Source: an uncultured Pseudomonadota bacterium
GTDB lineage: Bacteria > Myxococcota_A > UBA796 > SXON01
Assembly (NCBI GenBank): GCA_903875225.1
Contig: CAIQVJ010000007.1
Span: forward strand, 1 to 64,000
Direction of reading: 5' to 3'
Length of the DNA stretch: 64,000 nucleotides
Positions 15,151 through 24,200 of this stretch are shown here, in pieces (the stretch's first letter is position 1; each line of letters opens with the position of its first letter). The notes beneath the pieces were generated by a model, which did not search any database, had not been told where the DNA came from, and worked only from the letters and a program-made list of their open reading frames with translations. The position numbers and the translations under genes are program-made.

Positions 15151-16419
15151 ATGCTCCGCCGGGTCTCGCCCGCGGCCGTCGAGGCCGCCAACCTCTCCCC
15201 CGTCGATGCTCCGACGCTGGTCGCCGCCCGCGCGATCGTGGAGGACGTGCGGTTCGGCGGCGAGAGCGCACTACGGGCCCAGGCCTCGCGGCTCGGCGAC
15301 CTGGCGCCGGGGGCGCCGCTGGTGATCGGGCGGGCCGAGCTCGGGGCCGCGGCCCGCTCCTTGCCGTCGGCAGATCTCGAGCTCCTCAAGCGCGCCGCCC
15401 AGCGCATCCGCGCGTTCGCGGACGCACAGCGAGCCGCGTTCGCCGACATCGACATCGCCGTGCCGGGCGGCCGGGCCGGCCACACGTTGTCGCCGGTGGA
15501 CAGGGCCGGCTGCTACGCGCCGGGGGGCCGCTACCCGTTGCCGTCGAGCGTGCTGATGACCGCAGTCACCGCCCGCGCCGCGGGCGTGCGCGAGACCTGG
15601 GTCGCCAGCCCCCGTCCGGCGGTCGTGACGCTTGCTGCGGCCTGGGTGGCAGACGCCGACGCCGTGCTCGCCGTCGGGGGCGCCCACGCCGTCGCCGCGC
15701 TGGCGTACGGCGCGGGCGACGTCCCGCGCATGGACGTCATCGTCGGCCCCGGCAATCGCTGGGTCACCGCCGCGAAGCAGCTGGGTGCGGGGCAGGTCGG
15801 CATCGACATGCTGGCCGGACCGAGCGAGCTGGTGGTGCTCGCCGACGCGAGCGCAGACCCCGCCCGGATCGCCGCGGACCTGCTCGGGCAAGCCGAACAT
15901 GATCCCGACGCACGACCGATCCTCGTGACCTGGGACCCATCGCTCCCGGATCGGGTGGACCGGGCGCTCTCGGACCAGCTCGCCACCCTGTCCACGCGTG
16001 ACATCGCCCAGGAGGCGGTCGCAAACGGGTTCGTCGTCGTCTGCGCAGACGGCGCGGAGGCCCTCGCCGTGTGCGACCGGCTCGCGCCCGAGCACCTCGA
16101 GGTGCTGACGGTGAACGCCGACGAGCACGCGCGCGCGCTCCGGCACTACGGAGGGCTGTTCATCGGGGCGGCCTCGGCCGAGGTGTTCGGGGACTACGGG
16201 GTCGGGCCGAACCACGTGCTGCCCACAGGCACTGCCGCCCGGTTCACCGGAGGGCTGAACGTGCTGCACTTCCTGCGGGTGCGAACGTGGCTTCGGATGG
16301 AGCCCGGAGCCGGGCTGGGGGCGGTGGTCGAGGATGCCGCCCGCCTCGCGCGGCTCGAGGGGTTGGAAGCCCACGCCCGCAGCGCCGAGGACCGGCTGCG
16401 CGGGCCTGCAGGCCGCTGA
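15151..16419 (+). CDS. hisD: Histidinol dehydrogenase
   Basis: The product is 422 residues, a typical length. Its motifs include GRYPLPSSVLMTAVTARAAG, the VIVGPGNRWVTAAK nucleotide site, IDMLAGPSELV, AEHDPDAR (zinc/catalytic His), APEHLE and GPNHVLPTGTAAR. It oxidises histidinol twice with NAD to histidine, the last two steps. It sits 8 bp after the HisA-I-E fusion, the last gene of the operon, with no his gene beyond. The full pathway is thus encoded in about 7 kb if the HAD domain supplies the phosphatase. Confidence 0.96.
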   Translation: MLRRVSPAAVEAANLSPVDAPTLVAARAIVEDVRFGGESALRAQASRLGDLAPGAPLVIGRAELGAAARSLPSADLELLKRAAQRIRAFADAQRAAFADIDIAVPGGRAGHTLSPVDRAGCYAPGGRYPLPSSVLMTAVTARAAGVRETWVASPRPAVVTLAAAWVADADAVLAVGGAHAVAALAYGAGDVPRMDVIVGPGNRWVTAAKQLGAGQVGIDMLAGPSELVVLADASADPARIAADLLGQAEHDPDARPILVTWDPSLPDRVDRALSDQLATLSTRDIAQEAVANGFVVVCADGAEALAVCDRLAPEHLEVLTVNADEHARALRHYGGLFIGAASAEVFGDYGVGPNHVLPTGTAARFTGGLNVLHFLRVRTWLRMEPGAGLGAVVEDAARLARLEGLEAHARSAEDRLRGPAGR

Positions 16420-16453
16420 GCTCCCGTCGCCCGGCTGTGCGGTCGGGGCGGTT

Positions 16454-16575
16454 TCACTTCAACCAGGGCCTTGGAGTCTCCTCCGCCCAGATCCAGAGCG
16501 CGGCCCGCTGCGTTTCGTGGCCCTTCAGCTCGCGGGGCGGATCACCAGGTTGGCCAGCTGCACCAGGGCGCGCAT
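16454..16575 (-). pseudogene. Remnant of a small gene, single-base frameshift
   Basis: From ATG 16575 the reading MRALVQLANLVIRP has G/C at every third position, then hits a stop at 16527. The neighbouring frame continues as RELKGHETQRAALWIWAEE to a stop at 16454, with mostly G/C third positions. One inserted C in the CCCC run near 16536 would join them into about 40 residues. The 5' side abuts the pirin fragment, so the gene is probably truncated. The family is not recognised. Confidence 0.4.
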
Positions 16576-16594
16576 GGGCTGGGGCTCCTGGGGA

Positions 16595-16635
16595 CCGGGC
16601 ACACGGTCGGCTGGGCCATGGTGTACGCCGGTCGC
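16595..16635 (+). repeat. Exact 41-bp copy of a pirin-gene segment
   Basis: This is identical to 4004-4044 in the same orientation, over 41 bases with no mismatch, and flanking sequence differs immediately on both sides. It is not part of any gene here. Confidence 0.85.
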
Positions 16636-16725
16636 GCAGCCCGGCAACGACCCGCGCAGGCCCGCGGACCTCTCCGATCGGCGGCCCGGTCCCGCGGACG
16701 ACGGACCACACTGTTAGGCCACCAG

Positions 16726-18738
16726 ATGGTCCCCCTCCTGCTCGCCCTGCTCGTTCGAGCCCACGCGGACGAGCCCGGGACCTGCCCGGACGACGCGAGC
16801 GCGGACACCGGCGTCATCACCGCGAACCTCGCGTGCGCCACCGCCTGTGACGGGTGCTGCGCCGAAGACGGCACGTGCCTCGATGGCACGGCGGACGACG
16901 CCTGCGGCATCGCCGAGACCTGCCAGGACTGCACCTCCTCGGGTGACTCCTGCCAGTCCGGCACGTGCCAGAGCGTGGCGTGGACGTCGTTCAGCTACCA
17001 CGACGACGACGAGCTCGACGTCCGCTCGATCGAGGGGGCGGCGCGCGCCCGCTCCGATGCGCTGCGCTTCATCTATGGCACGCCGGCGCTCCCGACCGAG
17101 GAGCCCACCACCGTGGAGACGAACGTCGAGAGCCCGCTCCCGGATCTCGCCGCGCTCGATCGCGTCGATCGGCTCACGATGGACCTCTCGGATGGGTTCA
17201 CGTCCGTGGCGTACGTGTTTCACCCCGCAGCGAGCAACGGGAAGCTGATGATCTTCCACCAGGGCCACTCGACGACCTACGCCGCTGATGGCGGGGTCGA
17301 GACCATCGGCTTCTTCCTGGAGCGGGGCTGGGACGTCGCGGCGATGTGCATGCCGCTCTACGGCGAGTGCACGGGGCCCTACACGAGCCATGGGGAGATG
17401 TACAGCGCCCGCTTCGACGGCTACTCGTACCTCAAGTTCTTCCTCCAGCCCGTCGCGGAGGTCGTGAACTACGGGCAGGACGTCCTCGGGGCCTCGGAGG
17501 TCGACATGATCGGGATCTCGGGCGGGGGATGGACGACGACGATGGCTGCCGCGCTCGATCCGCGCATCCGCGTGAGCATCCCCGTGGCGGGCTCGCTGCC
17601 GATCTACCTGCGCACCGACCCGCGCGATCTCGGCGACGCCGAGCAGTACGGCTACGAGTTCTACCAGATCGTCGGCTACCCCGATCTCTACGTGCTCGGC
17701 GCGATCGGCCCCGACCGGCGCCAGCTCCAGGTGCTCAACCGCTACGACACGTGCTGCTTCGCGGGCACGCTCTACCAGGACTATGAGGCAGACGTCGCCG
17801 CGGGGGTCGAGACCGTGGCGCCGGGCGGGTTCTCCGTGTTCCTCGACCAGAGCCACGTCTCCCACGAGATCTCCCTGTTCGCCCTGCGCGCCGCGATCGT
17901 GCACGTCGTCGACGGCGACGGCGTCACCCTCGTGGACGACCTCGGCCCCGCCTACGGGGCGTTCGGGCTGCGCGGCACCTGGCAGAACGGGTCGGACGAC
18001 GGGAGCTTCGGAGGCCACCACCAGGAGTCGTCGGTCGAGGGCGCCACCGCCACGTGGACGTACACGGGCGAGCCCGGTGAGTACCGGGTCTCCACCACGT
18101 GGGCCCCAGACCCGAACCTCGGGAGCGCGGTGCCCTACTCGGTCACGGGTGACAGCCGCGTCGACGTCACGGTCGATCAGACGGCAGCACCGGTGGGCTG
18201 GGCGGACGCGACGGCCCACTGGCAGGACCTCGCGGTCGCCGCGGCCACGTCTTGGGGCGTCCTCACCGTCTCGGTCGTGGTCCCCGAGGCCGCGTCGGTC
18301 CGCGCGGATGCCGTGCGCTTCGAGCGCATCTGCACGGCCTGCACCTGGTACGCCGACGCGGACGGCGACGGCTTCGGGGACCCCGGGGCCACGCGCGTGG
18401 CCTGCGCCGCCGAGGACGGATGGGTGGACGCAGCCGGCGACTGCGACGACGGCCGATCCGACGTCCACCCCGGCGCGGTCGACACGCCCGACGACGGCCT
18501 GGACCAGGACTGCGACGGGAGCGATGCGACCGGCCCGCACGACTCGGGACAGGAGACGGCCGGGGACTCCGCGAAGGACGAGCGACCGGGACCAGAGGAC
18601 CCGGACAGGGGCTGTGGGTGCGCGAGCACTTCCAGCGTCGGCGGGATGGCGGGCGTCCTCGGGGCGCTGGCGCTCGCCGCCTCGCGGCGTGGAAAGCGCG
18701 CCTGGACCGCGTCGAGAGGGGCACCCGGGCCAGGATGA
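16726..18738 (+). CDS. Secreted alpha/beta-hydrolase with MopE-type repeat and MYXO-CTERM-like anchor
   Basis: The product is 670 residues. A short signal (MVPLLLALLVRAHA) is followed by a Cys-rich segment (residues ~30-85). An alpha/beta-hydrolase domain covers ~95-400; its nucleophile elbow is GISGG (~263-267), with a likely catalytic His in DQSHVSHE. A golvesin/xanthan-lyase-like beta domain follows (~400-530). Then come a MopE-type Asp/Cys repeat (DADGDGFGDPG ... DCDDGRSD, ~543-595) and a C-terminal tail: GCGCAS, a hydrophobic stretch, then SRRGKR. That tail matches the MYXO-CTERM sorting layout, implying outer-surface attachment. The substrate is unknown, perhaps an ester or polysaccharide. 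It is transcribed alone. Confidence 0.85.
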   Translation: MVPLLLALLVRAHADEPGTCPDDASADTGVITANLACATACDGCCAEDGTCLDGTADDACGIAETCQDCTSSGDSCQSGTCQSVAWTSFSYHDDDELDVRSIEGAARARSDALRFIYGTPALPTEEPTTVETNVESPLPDLAALDRVDRLTMDLSDGFTSVAYVFHPAASNGKLMIFHQGHSTTYAADGGVETIGFFLERGWDVAAMCMPLYGECTGPYTSHGEMYSARFDGYSYLKFFLQPVAEVVNYGQDVLGASEVDMIGISGGGWTTTMAAALDPRIRVSIPVAGSLPIYLRTDPRDLGDAEQYGYEFYQIVGYPDLYVLGAIGPDRRQLQVLNRYDTCCFAGTLYQDYEADVAAGVETVAPGGFSVFLDQSHVSHEISLFALRAAIVHVVDGDGVTLVDDLGPAYGAFGLRGTWQNGSDDGSFGGHHQESSVEGATATWTYTGEPGEYRVSTTWAPDPNLGSAVPYSVTGDSRVDVTVDQTAAPVGWADATAHWQDLAVAAATSWGVLTVSVVVPEAASVRADAVRFERICTACTWYADADGDGFGDPGATRVACAAEDGWVDAAGDCDDGRSDVHPGAVDTPDDGLDQDCDGSDATGPHDSGQETAGDSAKDERPGPEDPDRGCGCASTSSVGGMAGVLGALALAASRRGKRAWTASRGAPGPG

Positions 18739-18796
18739 CCCGCATCGTCCCCGCACCAGCTTGACAGCCCCGGCCCCCGATGGCAGGAGCGGGGAG

Positions 18797-21184
18797 ATGG
18801 CCTCCTCCAAGCAGCACCCCGCAGACAGCCACGACCGGATCCGCGTCCAGGGCGCCCGGCACAACAACCTGAAGGACATCTGCGTCGACATCCCCAAGCG
18901 ACGACTGACCGTGTTCACCGGCGTCTCGGGGTCGGGCAAGTCGTCGCTCGTGTTCGGCACCATCGCTGCCGGGTCGCAGCGGTTGATCAACGAGACCTAC
19001 AGCGCTTTCCTGCAGGGGTTCATGCCGGCGCTGGCCCGGCCCGAGGTCGACGTGCTGGACGGGTTGACGACCGCCATCCTCGTCGACCAGGAGCGGATGG
19101 GCGCCAACTCCCGCTCGACGGTGGGTACGGCGACCGACGCCAACGCGATGCTGCGGGTGCTGTTCAGCCGGCTCGGCAAGCCGCACGTCGGCTCGTCCAA
19201 CGCCTTCTCGTTCAACGTCCCGTCGGTACATGGGGTCGGGCAACTCTCGACCGACAGGGGCGGCGGAAAGACCGAGAAGCGCACGTTCACGGTCGCGGGC
19301 GGCATGTGCCCCCGCTGCGAGGGCATGGGCTCGGTCACCGACATCGACCGTTCCCAACTCTACGACGAGAGCAGGTCGCTCAACGAGGGCGCGCTCACCA
19401 TCCCCGGCTACACCGCCGATGGCTGGAACGTGCGGATCTTCGGCGCCTCGGGCTTCCTCGACCCGGACAAGCGCATCCGCGACTACTCGCCGCAGGAGCT
19501 GCAGGACTTCCTGCACAAGGAGCCTGTGAAGGTGAAGATCGGGAACGTGAACCTCACCTACGAGGGGCTCATCCCGAAGATCCAGAAGTCGTTCCTCTCG
19601 AAGGACGTCGACGCGATGCAGCCGCACATCCGGGCGTTCGTGGAGCGCGCTGTCACGTTCACCACCTGTCCTGCATGCAGCGGCACCCGGCTCAACGAGG
19701 CCGCCCGGTCCGCCAGGATCAACGGTATCAACATCGCCGACGCCTGCGCGATGCAGATCACCGACCTGACTGCGTGGGTGCGAGGGCTGGACGAGCCGTC
19801 CGTCGCGCCCCTGCTGGCCTCGCTGCAGCACACGCTCGACGCGTTCGTGGAGATCGGGCTCGGCTACCTGGGCCTCGATCGGCCGACCGGTACGCTGTCG
19901 GGCGGTGAGGCGCAGCGCACCCGGATGATCCGCCACCTCGGGTCTTCGCTCACGGACGTGACCTACATCTTCGACGAGCCGACGATCGGGCTGCACCCCC
20001 ACGACATCCGGAGGATGAACGACCTCCTGCTGCGGCTGCGCGACAAGGGCAACACGATCCTCGTGGTGGAGCACAAGCCGGAGGTGATCGGGATCGCCGA
20101 CCACGTCGTCGATCTCGGCCCCGGTGCCGGCGCCGCGGGCGGACGGGTGGTCTACGAGGGCTCCGTCGAGGGGCTCCGGACCAGCGGCACGCTCACGGGG
20201 CGTCACCTGAACGACCGGGCCTCCCTGAAACCCTCGGTGCGTCGGGCGTCGGGCGTAATGCGGGTGCGTGGCGCCTCCACGCACAACCTCAAGGGCGTCG
20301 ACGTCGACATCCCGCTCGGCGTGCTGGTGGTGGTGACCGGGGTGGCCGGCTCGGGCAAGAGCTCCTTGATCCATGGATCGGTGAGTGGCCGCGAGGGGGT
20401 GGTTTCGGTCGATCAGGCGCCGATCCGCGGCTCGCGGCGGAGCAACCCGGCGACGTACACGGACCTGCTGGAGCCCATCCGCAAGGCGTTCGCGAAGGCG
20501 AACGGGGTGAACCCGGCCCTGTTCAGCGCCAACTCCGAGGGCGCCTGCCCGACCTGCAACGGAGCCGGGGTGATCGAAACCGACCTCGGGATGATGGCCA
20601 CCGTCACCACGGTGTGCGAGGCGTGCGAGGGTCGGCGGTTCCATGCGTCGGTGCTGGAATACCGGCTCGGCGGGCTCGACATCGCGGAGGTGCTCGATCT
20701 TTCGGTGGAGGAGGCAGTCCGCTACTTCGGCGCCGGCGCGGCGCGAACGCCCGCCGCGCTCTTGATCCTGCAGCGCATGGCTGACGTGGGCCTCGGCTAC
20801 CTGCGGCTCGGCCAACCGCTCCCCACGCTGTCGGGCGGCGAGCGGCAGCGGCTCAAGCTGGCGACGCACATGGGCGCCGAAGGCGGGATCTATGTGCTCG
20901 ACGAGCCGACCAGCGGGCTGCATCTGGCCGACCTCCAGCAACTGCTCGGACTCCTGGACCGACTTGTCGACGCCGGCAAGTCGGTCATCGTGATCGAGCA
21001 CCACCAGGCGGTGATGGTGCACGCCGACTGGATCATCGACCTCGGGCCCGGCGCGGGCCACGACGGTGGGCGGGTCGTGTTCGAAGGCACCCCTGCGGAT
21101 CTGGTGGCTGCGAGGTCGACGCTGACCGGGGAGCACCTGGCTGCATTCGTCGCGAGCAGTGCAAAGGCCGGCCCGCGTCGCTGA
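18797..21184 (+). CDS. UvrA-like ABC ATPase (short, UvrA2/drug-resistance type)
   Basis: The product is 795 residues, shorter than canonical UvrA (~940). It has two ABC domains: Walker [10 protein letters not shown] (~42-50) and GVAGSGKSS (~515), and ABC signatures LSGGEAQR (~366) and LSGGERQR (~678). Walker B runs into [13 protein letters not shown] and [13 protein letters not shown]. Zinc-type CPRC/CPAC and CPTC/CEAC pairs are present. The shorter length fits UvrA2 or DrrC-like proteins, which lack much of the UvrB-binding region. They are linked to tolerance of DNA-binding drugs. The main repair UvrA is likely elsewhere. GGGGAG precedes ATG 18797. It stands alone, with no uvrB nearby. Confidence 0.9.
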   Translation: MASSKQHPADSHDRIRVQGARHNNLKDICVDIPKRRLTVFTGVSGSGKSSLVFGTIAAGSQRLINETYSAFLQGFMPALARPEVDVLDGLTTAILVDQERMGANSRSTVGTATDANAMLRVLFSRLGKPHVGSSNAFSFNVPSVHGVGQLSTDRGGGKTEKRTFTVAGGMCPRCEGMGSVTDIDRSQLYDESRSLNEGALTIPGYTADGWNVRIFGASGFLDPDKRIRDYSPQELQDFLHKEPVKVKIGNVNLTYEGLIPKIQKSFLSKDVDAMQPHIRAFVERAVTFTTCPACSGTRLNEAARSARINGINIADACAMQITDLTAWVRGLDEPSVAPLLASLQHTLDAFVEIGLGYLGLDRPTGTLSGGEAQRTRMIRHLGSSLTDVTYIFDEPTIGLHPHDIRRMNDLLLRLRDKGNTILVVEHKPEVIGIADHVVDLGPGAGAAGGRVVYEGSVEGLRTSGTLTGRHLNDRASLKPSVRRASGVMRVRGASTHNLKGVDVDIPLGVLVVVTGVAGSGKSSLIHGSVSGREGVVSVDQAPIRGSRRSNPATYTDLLEPIRKAFAKANGVNPALFSANSEGACPTCNGAGVIETDLGMMATVTTVCEACEGRRFHASVLEYRLGGLDIAEVLDLSVEEAVRYFGAGAARTPAALLILQRMADVGLGYLRLGQPLPTLSGGERQRLKLATHMGAEGGIYVLDEPTSGLHLADLQQLLGLLDRLVDAGKSVIVIEHHQAVMVHADWIIDLGPGAGHDGGRVVFEGTPADLVAARSTLTGEHLAAFVASSAKAGPRR

Positions 21185-21250
21185 GCGGGGTGTGCAGACC
21201 GCCGGGGTCCGCCCGGATTATGCCCTGTTGGAGCAGGAAGGCGAATCCCC

Positions 21251-24200
21251 GTGCACAGCCGCAACGCCACCCCCGCACTGTCAGCGCCCCCCTGGTTGGG
21301 GCTCCGGACGGCGACCGCCGTGATCACCATCGGGACGCTGGGCGCCGGCTGCTCCCATGACCCGAAGGGCCACACGGTCCCCGACGACACCCTCGACACC
21401 CACGACACCCCCATCGACACCGGCATCGAGACCGTGCCGCCACGCGCCGCCCCCTGGGAGCGCGAGGAGATCGCCGCGCCGGGCTCGATCACGTTCAACG
21501 AGCTGCTGTACCACTCGGCCACCGACGCGGATGTCGAGTGGATCGAGCTCCACAACCCCATGGCCCTGGACATGGATCTCTCGGGATGGTCGATCGCTGG
21601 CGGCGTGGCCTACACCTTCGCCGATGGCACCATCCTGCCCGCCGGCGGATACCTCGTGGTCGCCGCGGATCCGGCCCGGATCGCGGGTGCACTCGGGCCC
21701 TACGTCGGCACGCTCTCGAACTCCGGCGACCGGATCGATCTTCGGAACAACGGCGGCCGGCTGATCGACACCATCGCGTACGGCACCGACGATCCCTGGC
21801 CCGTCCAGGCCGACGGCTCGGGGCTCACCCTGGCCAAGATCGACCCGGACGCCGCCAGCGACCACGCCGAGAACTGGACGGCCAGCAGCGATCTCGGCGG
21901 GACCCCTGGCCAGCCGAACGTGCTCGACCCCCTCGCGCCGCCCACCACCCTGGACCTCGTGGCGCTCGACGCCCCGTGGACCTACGACGTCTCCGGCGGG
22001 TATCCCGCCGCCGACTGGGCGCAGCCCGACTACGACGACAGCGCCTGGGACAGCGGCGCGGCCACCTTCTTCGCGGGGGCGGCCCAGGAAGATGCGCCCG
22101 CGACCGTCCGGGTGACAGCCGACAACTACTACGGCGTGTACCTGGGCCAGGCCGACGGCACCGATCTCCGCCTCGTCGGGCAGAGCGACGGCGGGGACTG
22201 GACCACCGTGGAGAGCTTCGACACGACGGTCACCCCCCAGGACCACCTCTACGTCGCCGCCTGGGAGGCGCCGACGGACTCGGGTGGCCCGCAGATGACC
22301 ATCGCCGAGGTGGAGATGCCCTCCGGCGTCGTGGGCACGGACGCCTCCTCCTTCGAGTGGGTGCTCGGCCCCACGGACGGCTGCCCCGGTACCACACCGC
22401 CCGATCCGCCGCCGGCCGTCGAGGAACTCGGACCCTGGATCGAGGATGCGGACGCCGCCGCGTCCTGGGCCCTCCCGGGGGTCGAGGCCGACCGCACCTC
22501 CGACCCCTGGGGCTGGGCCAACAGCGGCTCCTTCACCGACGCGAAGTTCGTCTGGGCCGACACCTTCGACGATCCCTCGATCACCAACACCGAGAACACG
22601 TACGCGCTCTTCCGCTCGAAGGACGCGCTGCTGGGGTCGCGCGGGACGACCGAGCTCTACGCGGTCCCCACCACGAGCACCTTCCGCACCACCTTCTCCT
22701 TCGACGCCGACCCCGGCTCGGCCGAGCTCTCCCTCGAGTACCTCGTCGACGACGGCGCCGTCTTCTACCTCAACGGCGTCGAGGTGCTCCGCGAGAACAT
22801 GCCGACGGGCCCTGTGGACGCCAGCACCCTGGCCTCCGCACCGGTCGGGGATCCTTCGGAGCTGTACGCCGACATCCCCGCCGATGCGTTGGTACGCGGT
22901 CTCAACGTGCTGACGGTCGAGGTCCACCAGGCCGAGCCCGACGACCTGGACCTGACCTTCGCGTGTGCGCTGACCGCGCGGATCGCTCCCCAGGCCGCCG
23001 GCCCCACGATCCTCCTGAACGAGATCGCGCCGGCCGCCGAGTCGCCGTTCTGGGCGGAGCTGCTCGACGTGAGCACGAGCACCCAGGACACCACCGGCCT
23101 CGTCCTGACCTCGTCGACGGGCGGCGAGCTGGTGCTCCCGGCTGGGACGCTCGCGTCCGGCAGGCTCCTGGCTGTGGACGACCTGGGCTTTCCCGTCGAG
23201 GCCGGCGACATGCTGTACCTGTACTCCGCCGATCGGCGCGATCTGCTCGATGCGGTGCGGGTTCAGGACGGGCTTCGGGGTCGGGCGAGCGCCGACGAGG
23301 CGGGCGTCGGTGGCCCCTGGCGCGTTCCGAGCGAGGCGACGCCAGGCGCGCAGAACGTCGTCGAGAGCACCGACGATGTCGTGATCAACGAGATCCAGTA
23401 CCACCACGAGCCGCATTCGCAGGAGGGCGAGCCGGTGACGGACGTGGCCGAGGAGTGGATCGAGCTCTACAACCGGGGCGCCGAGGCCGTGGACCTCGGC
23501 GGCTGGCAGCTCGTCGACGCCGTAGGCTTCGCGTTCCCCTCGGGCACGGTCCTCGCGCCAGATTCCTACCTGGTGGTCGCGGGCGACGCCGCGGCCCTGC
23601 GGGAGGAGCACCCCGACATCGCGGTGGTGGGGAGCTACTCGGGCGGCCTCGGCAACGGGGGCGACCGGGTCCTGCTGCTCGACGCCCGCGGCAACCCCGC
23701 GGACGAGGTGCGGTACTTCGACGGGGGGCGCTGGCCTGCCGCGCCCGATGGGGGCGGGGCGACGCTCGAGTTGCGCGACCCGCGCGCCGACAACGAAGCC
23801 CCCGAGGCCTGGGCTGCGAGCGACGAGAGCGCGCGTTCGGCCTGGACCTCCTACAGCTACCGCGGCGCGGCCCAGCCGAGCGCGGTGGGCCCCGACGGCG
23901 CCTGGCAGGAGTTCGTGCTCGGGTTGCTCGACAGCGGCGAGGTCCTGATCGACGACCTGAGCGTGGTCCAGGATCCGGATGGGACGCCCGTCGAGCTGGT
24001 CCAGAACGGCACCTTCGACGCCGGCAGCGATCACTGGCGGCTCCTGGGGAACCACCGTCACAGCGAGGTGGTCCCGGACCCCGACGACCCCGCGAACTCC
24101 GTCCTACGCGTCGTGGCCACCGGCGCGACCGAACACATGCACAACCACGCCGAGACGACGCTGCTCCGGCCGATCGGCACGCGGCCCTACGAGGTGTCCT

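Larger units (their letters stand above)
16420..16725. other. Gap after the his operon with gene debris
   Basis: This 306-bp gap holds a frameshifted minus-strand mini-gene (16454-16575) and the exact 41-bp pirin fragment (16595-16635). About 90 bp upstream of the following ATG probably contain that gene's promoter; none is distinct. It looks like a junction where fragments were joined. Confidence 0.6.
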
